Below are positions 12,098 to 22,519 of a DNA stretch of 64,000 nucleotides, one piece after another (position 1 is the stretch's first letter; the number at the start of each line of letters is the position of its first letter). Below the pieces are notes generated by a model. The model was not told the DNA's origin. It was given only the letters and a program-made list of their open reading frames with translations, and did not search any database. The stretch comes from Thorsellia anophelis DSM 18579 (GTDB lineage: Bacteria; Pseudomonadota; Gammaproteobacteria; Enterobacterales; Thorselliaceae). The translations under genes and the position numbers were made by a program. The stretch covers positions 62,001 through 126,000 of the forward strand of contig NZ_FOHV01000006.1 in the NCBI RefSeq assembly GCF_900111395.1. The letters are read 5' to 3'.

Positions 12098-12161
12098 TTT
12101 TTGTTATTCAAGCGTAGAACGTCCTTGTGAATAAGCATGTGCTACAGTTGAATAACAAAAA
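12098..12161. repeat. Long inverted repeat between convergent genes
   Basis: Perfect 14-base arms (TTTTTGTTATTCAA at 12098-12111 and TTGAATAACAAAAA at 12148-12161) enclose 36 bases, within which GTAG (12114-12117) and CTAC (12142-12145) extend the pairing after a two-base internal loop. It lies just past the stop of the flagellin reading frame. It may be a terminator for that gene, though neither strand gives a canonical T tract. Confidence 0.5.
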
Positions 12162-12172
12162 TTTAATCCCTT

Positions 12173-13870
12173 TTATTTTAGTAATTGAAGGACTAATTCA
12201 GGGCTTTGATTTGCTTGACTCAAAACTGACATTCCTGCTTGTTGTAGTATTTGAACGCGGCTCATATTCGAAACTTCAACTGCATAGTCAGCATCTTCTA
12301 TTCGGCTTCTTGCGGCTTCTAAATTGATTTTTGAAGTTGAAATGTTTTGCATTGTCGATTCTAATCGATTCATCACCGCCCCTAGCTCGCCACGATATTC
12401 ATCAATTTTTTTCATGGCACTATCAAACTCTTTAAGAGGCATAGCAGTTTTTGCACTGACAGATTCTCCACCTACAGAGAAAATCGCATCTCCTACATCG
12501 ATAAATAACTCATCAAAAGATCCAGTAAGATACAAGGGAGTGACTCGAATGTATAAAGTAGAAGGTGATGGAGATGTGGTAAAAAATGTGATTTCATCTA
12601 ATCTATCAGTAATATGCCAGTAAACATTTTGTCCTTCATAAAAGCCTAATTCATTTGCTTTGTCTGAGGCAATAAAATTAAGCACATATTTATCGTCTAT
12701 TTTTCGCACCCCAACATTAGGTGCAACTTTAAGCATAGCAGTCGATATCTATTCTGAAACAGCAAAGCCATTTGACCCAACAGGCCAGGGAAAATTATAG
12801 CTAAAACGAATGGGTTCAGCTAATGAGTTAATCAGACTTGGGGCTAAATTAGGCAAGATAGAGAGTAATTCAGCTTTAGTGAAAGATTCAATCGCAGCGT
12901 CATCTCGAATAAGATTAAGGCCATTATTGGGAGCATTAACAGCAATTTCGGTAGATATTTTACCAAGTATTATAGAATTCATATTATCTGGTAATTTAAC
13001 TGTAAATTCACCATTTCCCTGATAATCTCCTTTTACAACTTTGATAAGTAAAGATGTCTTTGGTGTATTATCTGTTGGTATTCTTAATGCTTTAAATTTC
13101 TCATCATTAGGTGATACTACAGGTTGGCTTATGTCAACTTTCATATAATAATTGCCATCACCGCCATGATAGAGCTTTTGATCTGTATTTAGTGCATCAG
13201 CCGTAAGTCCACTGCTTTGGGCGTATGTTGTGATTGCATCTTGCGCGCTTACATCACTGATTTTCAATTGATTTGGCGACAATCCACTATGGCTAGTCAA
13301 TTCATCAGCTTGCTCTTGGGTAAGCGATTTAAATTCATCTAATCCATTAACATTGAAATAATGTATTCCGAGCTCTTCAGTACGCATAGCTCTAGTCTTA
13401 ATCGATACAGTCTCGTTATCATTCACACCGGTCTGTAAGGTTAAATTACCATTGCTATTGAGCACTGTTTTACCATTAAATTGTGTTTGCTCGACAATTC
13501 TATCAATCTCATCTAAACGCATACGTATTTCAGCTTGAATAGTATTAAGATCCTCTTGGCTGTTACTACCATTTTTCGCTTGGACTGTTAATTCTCGAAT
13601 CCTGTGGAGATTACTATTTGATTCAGATAATGCCCCTTCAGTTGTTTGAGCAATAGAAATACCATCTGATACATTACGTTTTGCTTGGGCGAAACCACGA
13701 ATATTCGTCGTCAACCGATTGGCAATCCCTTGACCAGCCGCATCATCTTTTGCACTATTTATCCGTAAACCAGATGCAAGCCTTTCAATAGCGGAGGCGA
13801 GTCCTCTTTTTGAAATAAATAAATTATTATTTGCTACTATTGATAAAAGGTTAGTATTGATAACAGCCAT
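12173..13870 (-). pseudogene. Flagellin gene interrupted by an in-frame amber codon
   Basis: The reading frame runs without shift from the ATG at 13870 to the stop at 12173 except for one TAG at 12749-12751 (codon 374). Upstream lie the flagellin D0/D1 segments ([20 protein letters not shown], then [14 protein letters not shown]); downstream, after VSE-stop-ISTAMLK, lies the whole D1/D0 C-terminus ([19 protein letters not shown], then QILQQAG). Undisturbed, it would make 565 residues. Without the C-terminal D0 helix flagellin cannot polymerise, so the 373-residue product should be inactive. Both halves retain conserved residues, so the lesion is recent, a sequencing error, or read through. 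An intact 457-residue flagellin lies at 51067-52440. Confidence 0.88.
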
Positions 13871-14451
13871 TTTTAATTCCCTAGAAAATACACATTACAC
13901 AAATAAAGTGTAAAAATTCATTAATAAATCAATTAGTTATAATAATCTCCATTATAACAATTAAATATAAAACTGTAACCATCATGTGAAAAATTAATTA
14001 AAACTGTAAACTTATCAACAAATGCACCTTGAAATATTAAAATATGATTCAGGCATAATAGTAGTTTTAAAAAATAAACTAAAAAATCGGGTGCTCACTG
14101 ATATTAAACAATTGAAAAAAATTGAAATATACGTTTAAGATGATATACAAATAAATACTCTCCCCTAAACACATCTGAAATAATAATTTTATACTATTGA
14201 TAAAAAATTAAAATATTTACTTTTACACACAAAAAATCGAATGAGTTAGTTAAATCATACTTGTTCGCTCTTAGTGTATTAAATGAATCATCATGAAAAT
14301 GATATTAAGAAGTGAGCTGCTTTATAATTTTTTGTGACCATTTGTAATGTTATTTAAACCTCAAAATGCTATAATCAAGACATAAATAAATAACATAACC
14401 GATTTACAGCTTAACTCAATATGTCATGAAATCAATGCAACAAGGCAATCA
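13871..14451. other. Intergenic region between flagellin and antiporter genes
   Basis: This 581-base gap is strongly AT-rich. It holds the flagellin ribosome site (AGGGAATTAAAA before 13870) and the divergent promoter of the antiporter. I looked for a sigma-28 flagellar promoter (TAAA and GCCGATAA elements) on the minus strand and found no convincing match. Confidence 0.4.
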
Positions 14452-16134
14452 ATGAGCATTCTTTTTACTATCATTCTATTACTATTTGCTGTTGCCGTTT
14501 CTTCGAGCATCGTTAAGATTCTGCCCTTTAATTTTCCTGCACCTCTGCTCCAAATTATAATTGGTGCAATTATTGCTCTGCCCCCTTTTAAAATCGATAT
14601 CGTGCTTGAACCTGAAGTATTTCTTTTCATTTTTCTACCGCCGCTTCTATTTACCGATGGTTGGCGTTTCCCTAAAAAAGAGTTCTATTACCTAAAAAGA
14701 CCTATTCTAGCCTTAGCGATTGGTCTAGTCTTTTTTACCATTTTATTGGTGGGCTATTTTATTCATTGGCTCATCCCCATCTTATCGCTTCCTATGGCAT
14801 TCGCATTAGCAGCTGTCTTATCCCCAACAGATGTTGTAGCTGTGAATGCCATTAGTGGGCAAGGAAAGATTCCTTCTAAATTGAAATTAGTGTTAGAAGG
14901 AGAAGCGTTACTCAATGATGCAACTGGATTGGTTGCATTTAAATTTGCATTAATTGCAGGCGTTACTGGTGTCTTTTCATTACCTAATGCATCAGCGCAA
15001 TTTGTATTAGTTGCCTTAGGCGGGTTTATTATAGGGGCTTTTGTCGCATGGTTTATGTGTGCGGTACAACATCAACTCGCCAAGTTTAGTCATGATGAGC
15101 CAGGTATTCAGGTCATTGTACTATTATTAATCCCGTTTATTGCCTATCAATTTGCTAATTTCGTTCAAGTCTCGGGAGTACTTGCTGCTGTCGGTGCTGG
15201 AATGGCAATGACTTATAGTCAAAATATTAATAAAACGTCAACAGCATCAAGACTCTTAAGTAGTAGCATTTGGACTATGCTAGAATTCGTGTTAAATGGT
15301 CTAGCTTTTATTTTATTAGGCTTGCAACTACCTAAAATTTGGTACAAAATCTATGTTAGTGAAATAGATAGTGGGGTTACTTCTATTTGGCAATTAGTGC
15401 TTTTCGTTGTAGCGATCTATATTGCAATGTTAATTCTTAGGTTTTTATGGGTATTTGTTGCCAATCGTATAAAAAATCAAGACTTTACAACTAAACCTGA
15501 ACTTCCAAAAATTCCAGTATTACTGACTGCAACGTTTGCAGGTGTAAGAGGCGCGATTACCCTAGCTGCAATCATGGCTATTCCTTTTATCGCTAGTACT
15601 GGGGCACCATTTCCTAATCGTGAACTGCTAATTTTTATTGCAAGTGGCGTGATATTACTTTCTTTAATTGTCAGCAGCATCGTTCTACCAAGAGTCGTTA
15701 AGCATTTTGTGGAGCATGTCACAGATCCGATTCATCAAGAGATACTTTATGCCAATAAACTTCTCTCTGAAGAAGCGATTGAAGCCATCAAACAGCATCA
15801 AGAAAAATTAAATGAATTCATTCAAGATGAAACTGAATTAGAGGCGATTAACAAAGTCGCTGATAATTTAATTCAAATTTACGAAAGAGAAAGTAATTTA
15901 ACAGAATCTGAGATTGATAAAACTAGATTAGCTGTATGGGCTCACAGTTATGAAGCACAATTACATATCACAGCGATTAAAGCAGAGCGTAAATTGCTCG
16001 ATAAACTGCATTTACAACACAAAATCAGTGAACCCACATTTAATCAATTATTAAGAGATATGGATCTAAGAGAGACATTAAGTGAATCAAGACAGCAACG
16101 ACAATTCTCTGAAGTGCCTAATCATGAAAATTAG
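14452..16134 (+). CDS. Na+/H+ antiporter, CPA1 family (YjcE/NhaP type)
   Basis: This 560-residue inner-membrane protein has about 12 hydrophobic segments in the first 430 residues and a soluble helical C-terminal tail. Family motifs include FLFIFLPPLLFTDGW, the SPTDVVAVNAI helix, and GEALLNDATGLVAFKFA with the paired Asn-Asp of the ion site, plus GVRGAITLA. Members exchange cytosolic protons against Na+ or K+ for pH and salt homeostasis. The length is close to E. coli YjcE (549). It is a single gene. Ion specificity cannot be read from sequence. Confidence 0.9.
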   Translation: MSILFTIILLLFAVAVSSSIVKILPFNFPAPLLQIIIGAIIALPPFKIDIVLEPEVFLFIFLPPLLFTDGWRFPKKEFYYLKRPILALAIGLVFFTILLVGYFIHWLIPILSLPMAFALAAVLSPTDVVAVNAISGQGKIPSKLKLVLEGEALLNDATGLVAFKFALIAGVTGVFSLPNASAQFVLVALGGFIIGAFVAWFMCAVQHQLAKFSHDEPGIQVIVLLLIPFIAYQFANFVQVSGVLAAVGAGMAMTYSQNINKTSTASRLLSSSIWTMLEFVLNGLAFILLGLQLPKIWYKIYVSEIDSGVTSIWQLVLFVVAIYIAMLILRFLWVFVANRIKNQDFTTKPELPKIPVLLTATFAGVRGAITLAAIMAIPFIASTGAPFPNRELLIFIASGVILLSLIVSSIVLPRVVKHFVEHVTDPIHQEILYANKLLSEEAIEAIKQHQEKLNEFIQDETELEAINKVADNLIQIYERESNLTESEIDKTRLAVWAHSYEAQLHITAIKAERKLLDKLHLQHKISEPTFNQLLRDMDLRETLSESRQQRQFSEVPNHEN

Positions 16135-16611
16135 GCTGGGTATCATTATAATTGTGTTTTCATCCTGACAGTACCCTTTAAAATAGGTATTAGTTTCATC
16201 TGCATTATGATGACTGATTGAGATAACGATAAGATGGGAAGAGGGATTAGTATGCTTAAGTCCCCCCTAGCACTATTAACTTTCTTTTTTCATCAATACT
16301 AAGTGTCGTTATAATCTATACGAGTAATCATTTATATTCAATTAGGACTACTCACTTTCGCTATAATATTTTCCAGTCAAACATCATGATATTTTGCTTT
16401 TTATATAACGCTCAAAATCGCGATTTTTATTCTAAATCCTACTCTACACCTCTGTAATATGAACAATCTATCGTTCTTATTATCAATACCCTACTCACTG
16501 ATTGCACTTGTCGCACCGATTGAAATATCGCATAAGCAAAGAGCGTGCTATAATCTATTAAAGTAATGCAAGTTATTTGCTTGCAAACACATTTAACTTT
16601 TAGGAATAGAC
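16135..16611. other. Intergenic region upstream of rlmL
   Basis: This 477-base gap has no coding frame that I trust. It holds a C-rich patch (TCCCCCCTAGC near 16260) and, just before rlmL, a small inverted repeat GCAAG-TTATTTG-CTTGC near 16567-16583. The rlmL promoter must be here. Confidence 0.35.
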
Positions 16612-18876
16612 ATGCAAACATTTTTTGCCACCTGTGCTCGTGGTTTTGAAGAGCTATTAAAACAAGAACTTGAATCTTTCGGTGCACAAGAGTGCAAGCT
16701 TACTCAAGGCAGTGTATATTTTTCATCTTTATCAAAAGAAAATAATGAATCCCTGGCATTAGCATACAAAAGCCTATTACATACTCGTTTTGCTTCAAGA
16801 ATATTACTCCCTCTTAAGACAGTACCTGCATATGATGATATGACCTTGTATCTTGGCATCAAGCAAATGGACTGGCCAAATATTATAGCGGAAGATGCAA
16901 GCATGGTAGTGCATTTTACAGGTGAAAATGAAGAAATTAGGAATACTCAATATGGCGCGCAGAGAGTTAAAGATGCCATCGTTGATAGATATCTACAAGA
17001 TAAATTACCAAGGCCGCATATTGATAAAAATGACCCAGACATTCGTGTTCATATTTATTTAAACAAAGATGAAGCACATGTTTCTTTAGATCTCAGTGGT
17101 GAAGCATTGAACCAAAGGGGGTATCGTACACAAACAGGCGCAGCCCCCTTAAAAGAGACATTAGCAGCTGTAATAGTAAAACGCTCAGGATGGCAGGTCA
17201 CAACCCCATTAATTGATCCATTTTGTGGTTCAGGCACGCTTCTGATTGAAGCTGCTATGATAGCATCTAATATGGCAGCTAATTTATTAAGACATCATTG
17301 GGGCTTTTTTGCTTGGAAAGGCCATAACCCTGAGATTTGGCAATCAGTAAAACAATCAGCACTAGAGACAGCTAATTTAGGTAGAGAGGCCTTAATTAAA
17401 CAGTGTGAATCTACAGGTCCATTATTTTTTGGATTTGATAATGATCCGGTAATGATAAAGCATGCATCTAAAAATGCAGAACAATTAGGATTAAGAGGGG
17501 TATTTGAGTTTCAAATTGCTGATATTACAGAGTTGAGCAATCCGATTGTCGTAAATACATCTGATGAACCAAGCCACCAGATAACAGGAACCCTATTAAT
17601 GAATCCTCCCTATGGTGAGCGTTTACACAGCGAACCTGAGTTGATTGCGCTTTATAGTCAAATTGGACTGCAAGCTAAATCTCATTTTCCAGGTTGGCAG
17701 TTATCTGTCTTTACTTCATCAGATATGTTATTAAGCTGCTTACAATTAAGGGCAAGCAAGCAATTTAAAGCCAAAAATGGTCCGCTTGAATGTATACAAA
17801 AAAATTATGCATTAAGTAGTAAGAAAAAAGCGGTTGATTCAAATAATAACAAGCAATCTCATTCGGATTCTAATGCAACTTCAAATATTGACAAAACGAT
17901 TCAATCTGAATCAAATAGAGCAATTATTGCAGTGGATTTTGCTAATCGCTTGAAGAAAAACTGTCAAAAATTAGATAAATGGGCTGCTGCTGAGGGAATT
18001 GAATGTTATCGCATTTATGATGCTGACTTACCAGAGTATAATGTGGCCATAGACCGCTACGCTGAATATGTCGTGCTTCAAGAATATGCTCCGCCTAAAA
18101 CAGTCGATGAGCAAGTCGCACGTAAAAGGCGATTTGATGCGATTAATACAACTTTGGCTGTACTTGAACTGTCACCGCAGCAACTCATTTTAAAAACGCG
18201 TGAACGCCAATCTGGTCAAAAACAATATAACCGCATGGCCCAGAAAGAAAACATGATTGAAGTGAATGAATATCATGCTCAATTTTGGGTTAATCTAACG
18301 GACTATTTAGATACTGGCTTATTTTTAGATCATCGTCTTGCACGAAGAATGCTGGGCGAGATGGCGAAGGGAAAAGATTTTTTGAATTTATTTTCCTATA
18401 CGGGAAGTGCCACGGTTTTTGCTGCTTTAGGTGGAGCGAAAAGTACCACTAGCGTAGATCTCTCAAATACCTACTTGAACTGGGCGGAACGTAACTTGCA
18501 ACTAAATGGTATCAGTGGTAGACAACATCAACTGATTCAGGCTGACTGCTTATATTGGCTCTCAGTCATGCAAACTGAATTACCACAATATGATTTAATT
18601 TTTGTCGATCCCCCTACCTTTTCAAACTCAAAAAGAATGCATGAGTCTTTTGATGTACAACGTGATTATATCGAAATATTACAAGGCCTTAAGGCTTTAC
18701 TTCGCCCAAATGGAACGATTTTATTTTCCAATAATCGCAGAGGGTTTAAGCTTGACAATGAAGCAGTGAACACAATTGGTTTTAACGCAACAAATATTAC
18801 TGATAAAACACGTTCATTAGATTTTGCACGCAACAAACACATTCACCAAAGCTGGCTAATTAAACATAACGATTAA
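16612..18876 (+). CDS. rlmL: 23S rRNA methyltransferase RlmKL (m2G2445 and m7G2069)
   Basis: This bifunctional 754-residue enzyme methylates two guanosines of 23S rRNA. The N-terminal half has a THUMP RNA-binding domain (about 45-155), the SAM motif [15 protein letters not shown] and the catalytic NPPYGER starting at residue 331 (RlmL). The C-terminal half is the RlmK module, with [18 protein letters not shown] and [11 protein letters not shown] from residue 666. A Ser/Asn-rich linker around 405-440 makes it some 50 residues longer than E. coli RlmL. uup follows after 40 bases, the same gene order as in E. coli. Confidence 0.95.
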   Translation: MQTFFATCARGFEELLKQELESFGAQECKLTQGSVYFSSLSKENNESLALAYKSLLHTRFASRILLPLKTVPAYDDMTLYLGIKQMDWPNIIAEDASMVVHFTGENEEIRNTQYGAQRVKDAIVDRYLQDKLPRPHIDKNDPDIRVHIYLNKDEAHVSLDLSGEALNQRGYRTQTGAAPLKETLAAVIVKRSGWQVTTPLIDPFCGSGTLLIEAAMIASNMAANLLRHHWGFFAWKGHNPEIWQSVKQSALETANLGREALIKQCESTGPLFFGFDNDPVMIKHASKNAEQLGLRGVFEFQIADITELSNPIVVNTSDEPSHQITGTLLMNPPYGERLHSEPELIALYSQIGLQAKSHFPGWQLSVFTSSDMLLSCLQLRASKQFKAKNGPLECIQKNYALSSKKKAVDSNNNKQSHSDSNATSNIDKTIQSESNRAIIAVDFANRLKKNCQKLDKWAAAEGIECYRIYDADLPEYNVAIDRYAEYVVLQEYAPPKTVDEQVARKRRFDAINTTLAVLELSPQQLILKTRERQSGQKQYNRMAQKENMIEVNEYHAQFWVNLTDYLDTGLFLDHRLARRMLGEMAKGKDFLNLFSYTGSATVFAALGGAKSTTSVDLSNTYLNWAERNLQLNGISGRQHQLIQADCLYWLSVMQTELPQYDLIFVDPPTFSNSKRMHESFDVQRDYIEILQGLKALLRPNGTILFSNNRRGFKLDNEAVNTIGFNATNITDKTRSLDFARNKHIHQSWLIKHND

Positions 18877-18916
18877 CCCACTTTGTTTTTAAACTTGATT
18901 TAAGGAAGTATTATTC

Positions 18917-20878
18917 ATGTCATTAATTAGTCTTTCAGGCGCCTATCTTGCATATAGTGATGCCCCTTTATTAGATAATGCTGAACTCCATATTGAAATG
19001 GGAGAGCGCGTGTGTATCGTGGGCCGTAACGGTGCGGGTAAATCCACGTTGATGAAAGTCATATCAAAGGAACTTGCATTAGATGATGGACGCATCATCT
19101 ATGAAAATGAAACCGTTATTGCAAGATTGGAACAAGATCCGCCAAGGCACATCAGCGGTACCGTATTTGATTATATTGCAGAAGGTGTATCAGAGCAGGC
19201 TTCTCTTCTCAGTCGTTATCATGCTGTCTCGCATGAAGTGGCAACAAATTACAGTGAAGCATTAATGGATACGTTATTTGAACTTCAGGCCCAATTAGAT
19301 CATCATAATTTATGGAGCTTAGAATCGAGAATCAATGAGGTTATCTTACAACTAGGGTTAGTTGCAGATGCTGAGTTATCCTCTCTCTCTGGTGGCTGGA
19401 TGCGTAAAGCCGCGCTAGGTAGAGCCTTAGTGAGAAAGCCAAATGTATTATTACTTGATGAACCGACAAACCATCTTGATATCACTACTATTGAATGGTT
19501 AGAACAATTTTTGAAAAGCTTTAATGGAGCCATTATTTTCATTTCGCATGATAGGGCTTTCATTCGTTCAATGGCAACGCGGATTGTTGATTTAGATAGA
19601 GGTGTTTTGACAAGTTGGCCTGGTAACTATGAACTTTATCTGGAGGGTAAAGAAGAACAATTACGTGTAGAAGCCTTGCAAAACGCTGAGTTTGATAAAA
19701 AATTAGCTCAAGAAGAAGTTTGGATTCGCCAAGGTATCAAAGCAAGAAGAACACGTAATGAAGGCCGTGTTAGAGCACTAAAAGCCTTACGTAACGAGCG
19801 GGCCGCTCGCCGTGAAGTGCTCGGTAAAGCGAATTTAAATGTCAATGAAGCAACGCGCTCAGGTAAGATAGTATTTGATTTAGAAAATGTCTATTTTGAG
19901 CGTATTGATAATCAAACAGGAGAAATGAGGCGTTTTGTCGATAACTTTACGGCTAAAGTCTTAAGGCAAGATAAAATTGGACTCATTGGCCCTAATGGTT
20001 GTGGTAAAACAACGCTAATCAAATTGCTTTTAGAAGAACTCAAGCCTACATCAGGTCGTCTACATGTTGGAACAAAACTAGACGTTGCATATTTTGATCA
20101 ATACCGCGCTGAACTTGATCCTGATAAAACCGTGATGGATAACCTCGCTGAAGGTAAACAAGAAGTCCTTGTTAATGGCAGGCCTAGGCACGTCTTAGGC
20201 TATTTACAAGACTTTCTATTTCCACCTAAACGTGCGATGACACCAGTTCGAGCATTATCAGGCGGCGAGCGTAATCGTCTATTACTAGCAAAATTATTTT
20301 TAAAACCAAGTAATTTACTCATACTGGATGAACCTACTAATGATCTGGATGTAGAAACATTGGAATTGTTAGAAGAATTAGTCGATGGATATCAAGGTAC
20401 CGTATTACTAGTCAGTCATGATAGGGAGTTTATTGATAGTTGCGTTAGTGAATGTTGGATATTCGAAGGTGAAGGCAAAATCAGTTCTTTTGTCGGTGGA
20501 TATTATGATGCTCATCAACAACGAACACAATCTATTGCAGCTAAGGCTGAATTAAATAACCAATCGAATGCAGCTGAGAAATCAAATAATAAGATTAACG
20601 AACCCAAAAATACAGTTCAAGCAAAAAGCCAACAACCTGCTAACCAAACTAAACGTCGCTTAAGTTTTAAAGAGCAGAAAGAGCTTGAAATGTTGCCAGC
20701 TGAATTAGAACGGTTAGAATCTGAAATTGAAACACTTAATGAGTTGGTAAGCGCAAGTGATTTCTTTTCAAAACCACACACGGAAACAGAAGCGGCGTTG
20801 AAACTACTTGCTGATACACAAGCTGCTTTTGATAAAGCTTTTAGTCGCTGGGAAGAGTTAGAAGCAAATGGAATTTGA
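18917..20878 (+). CDS. uup: ABC-F ATPase Uup
   Basis: This 653-residue soluble protein has two ABC domains: Walker A GRNGAGKST near residue 38 with signature LSGGWMRKAALGRAL, and GPNGCGKTT near residue 355 with LSGGERNRLLLAKL. A basic inter-domain linker follows the first domain (IRQGIKARRTRNEGRVRAL). A low-complexity segment and a C-terminal coiled coil (from about 590) complete the Uup layout; that coiled coil binds branched DNA in E. coli Uup, which lowers precise transposon excision and is also linked to ribosome function. It is likely co-transcribed with rlmL. AAGGAAG precedes the ATG. Confidence 0.95.
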   Translation: MSLISLSGAYLAYSDAPLLDNAELHIEMGERVCIVGRNGAGKSTLMKVISKELALDDGRIIYENETVIARLEQDPPRHISGTVFDYIAEGVSEQASLLSRYHAVSHEVATNYSEALMDTLFELQAQLDHHNLWSLESRINEVILQLGLVADAELSSLSGGWMRKAALGRALVRKPNVLLLDEPTNHLDITTIEWLEQFLKSFNGAIIFISHDRAFIRSMATRIVDLDRGVLTSWPGNYELYLEGKEEQLRVEALQNAEFDKKLAQEEVWIRQGIKARRTRNEGRVRALKALRNERAARREVLGKANLNVNEATRSGKIVFDLENVYFERIDNQTGEMRRFVDNFTAKVLRQDKIGLIGPNGCGKTTLIKLLLEELKPTSGRLHVGTKLDVAYFDQYRAELDPDKTVMDNLAEGKQEVLVNGRPRHVLGYLQDFLFPPKRAMTPVRALSGGERNRLLLAKLFLKPSNLLILDEPTNDLDVETLELLEELVDGYQGTVLLVSHDREFIDSCVSECWIFEGEGKISSFVGGYYDAHQQRTQSIAAKAELNNQSNAAEKSNNKINEPKNTVQAKSQQPANQTKRRLSFKEQKELEMLPAELERLESEIETLNELVSASDFFSKPHTETEAALKLLADTQAAFDKAFSRWEELEANGI

Positions 20879-20883
20879 ATTAC

Positions 20884-20906
20884 ACTTCCCTAAAGGGAAG
20901 TTTTTT
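20884..20906 (+). terminator. Intrinsic terminator of rlmL-uup
   Basis: A 7-bp stem (ACTTCCC / GGGAAGT) with a TAAA loop and a T6 tract begins six bases after the uup stop. This is a classic rho-independent terminator. Confidence 0.9.
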
Positions 20907-21173
20907 GTCGTCATAGTTGATTAACATCTATCAGTTCTTACAAGAAAATCAAGTAATTGACGGTATTCATCAGTAATGTTAGTTGACGTCAGCCTGTCAA
21001 TTAACTTGATCATTAGATTTTAAGTAAGTGACTTTTTCTTGAGTGACATGCCGATTACGGTAATTTTTGCCTTGAGTGTGCCTTATCTTATCGACAAAAT
21101 GCATAAAGTACACAAATCGATAATGTTGTTTGTTCTACTGAATCACAAGGTAAAAATTAGCAAATCGTAAAGC

Positions 21174-21248
21174 ATGGGTAGATGGCTGCTATTTAAGCAT
21201 AATACCATCGGTGATCCAAAATCATATTTTAAGGAAAGCATATCATGA
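21174..21248 (+). CDS. 24-codon ORF overlapping the SUKH-like gene
   Basis: The small frame begins MGRWLLFKHNTIGDP and ends SYFKESIS; its TGA overlaps the ATG of the next gene as ATGA, the spacing seen between toxin and immunity genes. In-frame stops precede it at 21168-21170, and no clear ribosome site is present. It might be the last remnant of a polymorphic toxin C-terminus, a leader peptide, or chance. Function unknown. Confidence 0.3.
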   Translation: MGRWLLFKHNTIGDPKSYFKESIS

Positions 21249-21910
21249 GTATTGAATCGATAAATAAGCGGATTTATGATCTCAATGGCGTGATTTTATC
21301 TAATAACGTGCAAACGCATCAAAATCCATTAATGGAGCGAATGTTAAGTATTGAATTTAAATTTGGTTTTTATCTAAAACCAGTAGATACTCCATGGGCG
21401 AAAGCACATGAACAGGAACCTATTGTAGATATAGGGGATTTTATTGAACCATTAATGCCTTTATATTTAGAAAATCAATCACTCTTTTTTCAAAAAATAG
21501 TTGATAATTATTTTCCTGATAATCAGCTTGATTGTGAACGTTGCGGGCAGATACATTGGCTACCTAAATTATTTACCCCATTAACTATTGGGAGTGGTGA
21601 CTATGAAGAGTGGATGTGGATGTTTACTGATGAAGCAATAGATAAAATCAAAGCTTTTTTTCAAACGGAAGACAATATTGAATTTTTATTACTAGCCACA
21701 TCAGATGGTTATCCTGATACTTATTTTATTTCACTCTCTGACCAAAATATCAATAATCCTACCATATATGGCACAGATAGAACCGGGTATTTTTCTGAAA
21801 TCGATGTGATTGGGTCTTTTGAAGAATTTCTTAATCAATTATTTACCCAAGATGAATTAATCCAAACCATAAAAACAGCGCTAGATAATTGTGAGGAATC
21901 ATATTTGTAA
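21245..21910 (+). CDS. SUKH/SMI1-KNR4-like protein, possible orphan immunity protein
   Basis: This 221-residue cytosolic acidic protein has a CERCGQIHW segment near residue 98 (a possible metal-binding CxxC) and a C-terminal stretch, PTIYGTDRTGYFSEIDVIGSFEEFLNQL, that resembles the end of SUKH-superfamily proteins. SUKH proteins commonly neutralise secreted polymorphic toxins. No full toxin gene lies next to it. AAGGAAAGC precedes the ATG. A degenerate IS66 transposase follows and an accessory ATPase lies beyond, so this is an exchangeable patch. The family call rests on a short pattern and could be wrong. Confidence 0.55.
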   Translation: MSIESINKRIYDLNGVILSNNVQTHQNPLMERMLSIEFKFGFYLKPVDTPWAKAHEQEPIVDIGDFIEPLMPLYLENQSLFFQKIVDNYFPDNQLDCERCGQIHWLPKLFTPLTIGSGDYEEWMWMFTDEAIDKIKAFFQTEDNIEFLLLATSDGYPDTYFISLSDQNINNPTIYGTDRTGYFSEIDVIGSFEEFLNQLFTQDELIQTIKTALDNCEESYL

Positions 21911-22034
21911 TCTAAGAAGTTCAATACGTGATTGTTCAGTTTTTGTCTATGAATAGTGAGCGACACCGTCTCTGTTACACTAAGGTGTTTGACAATAGCT
22001 GCTCTTGTCAATAGACATTTTAATTGGTCATTAA

Positions 22035-22260
22035 CAGATTGCAGTAGGAAGAAAGAACTAGATATTTTCTGATACCCCAAAAGGTGCTGATGCAAGCGTG
22101 TTAATTTTTAACTTAATGCCTAACAAATCAAGTCAATCCCTATGAATGGCTTACTCATGTCTTTACATAATTACCACAACGTGAAACGAGTGCTAATATA
22201 ACAGACTTAGCGCCATTTAATTACGCAAAAGAAATAGCAGCTAAAAATGTCAATGTGTAG
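22035..22260 (+). pseudogene. IS66-family transposase (TnpC) C-terminal remnant
   Basis: Conceptual translation with corrections gives VGRKN-stop-IFSDTPKGADAS, VLIFNLM, a frameshift near 22119, NQVNPYEWLTHVFT-stop-LPQRETSANITD and LAPFNYAKEIA before TAG at 22258. The segments match the end of the IS66 DDE transposase, including its C-terminal element (NPYxWL, then LPxxE, then LxPxN). At least two stops (22056-22058, 22168-22170) and one shift make it dead. No intact inverted repeat or orfA/orfB was found nearby, so only the right end survives. The rest of the gap (21911-22519) shows nothing else certain. Confidence 0.75.
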
Positions 22261-22519
22261 TTAAATTAGCGCTTACCTTGAAAGCATACAGCCCTTTTAA
22301 AAGAACAATTTCGGATAAAAATTACCGAAAAAGTGTTATTGTAACGATTATATGACACTGCGTCGTTAAAAAGCCAAATACCACATTTTAACGAAGCTAT
22401 TAACATTTCCTAATAGTTAACGTTCACAGCATGCACGTAAAATGGGATAGAGTATCAATATTCGTTAAAGCACGAATATTTGAATCTACTTCCTGATTGC
22501 TAATGGGAATTACGTAATC

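Noticed and set aside
12127-12623. Open frames on the plus strand opposite the flagellin C-terminal part
   Set aside because: They mirror a strongly conserved flagellin frame, have no ribosome site and code for nothing recognisable.
13871-14100. Sigma-28 promoter for the interrupted flagellin
   Set aside because: No TAAA plus GCCGATAA combination with proper spacing was found.
21048-21170. A 40-codon hydrophobic ORF upstream of the SUKH-like gene
   Set aside because: No ribosome site and no recognisable family; it may be decayed sequence but I cannot support it as a gene.
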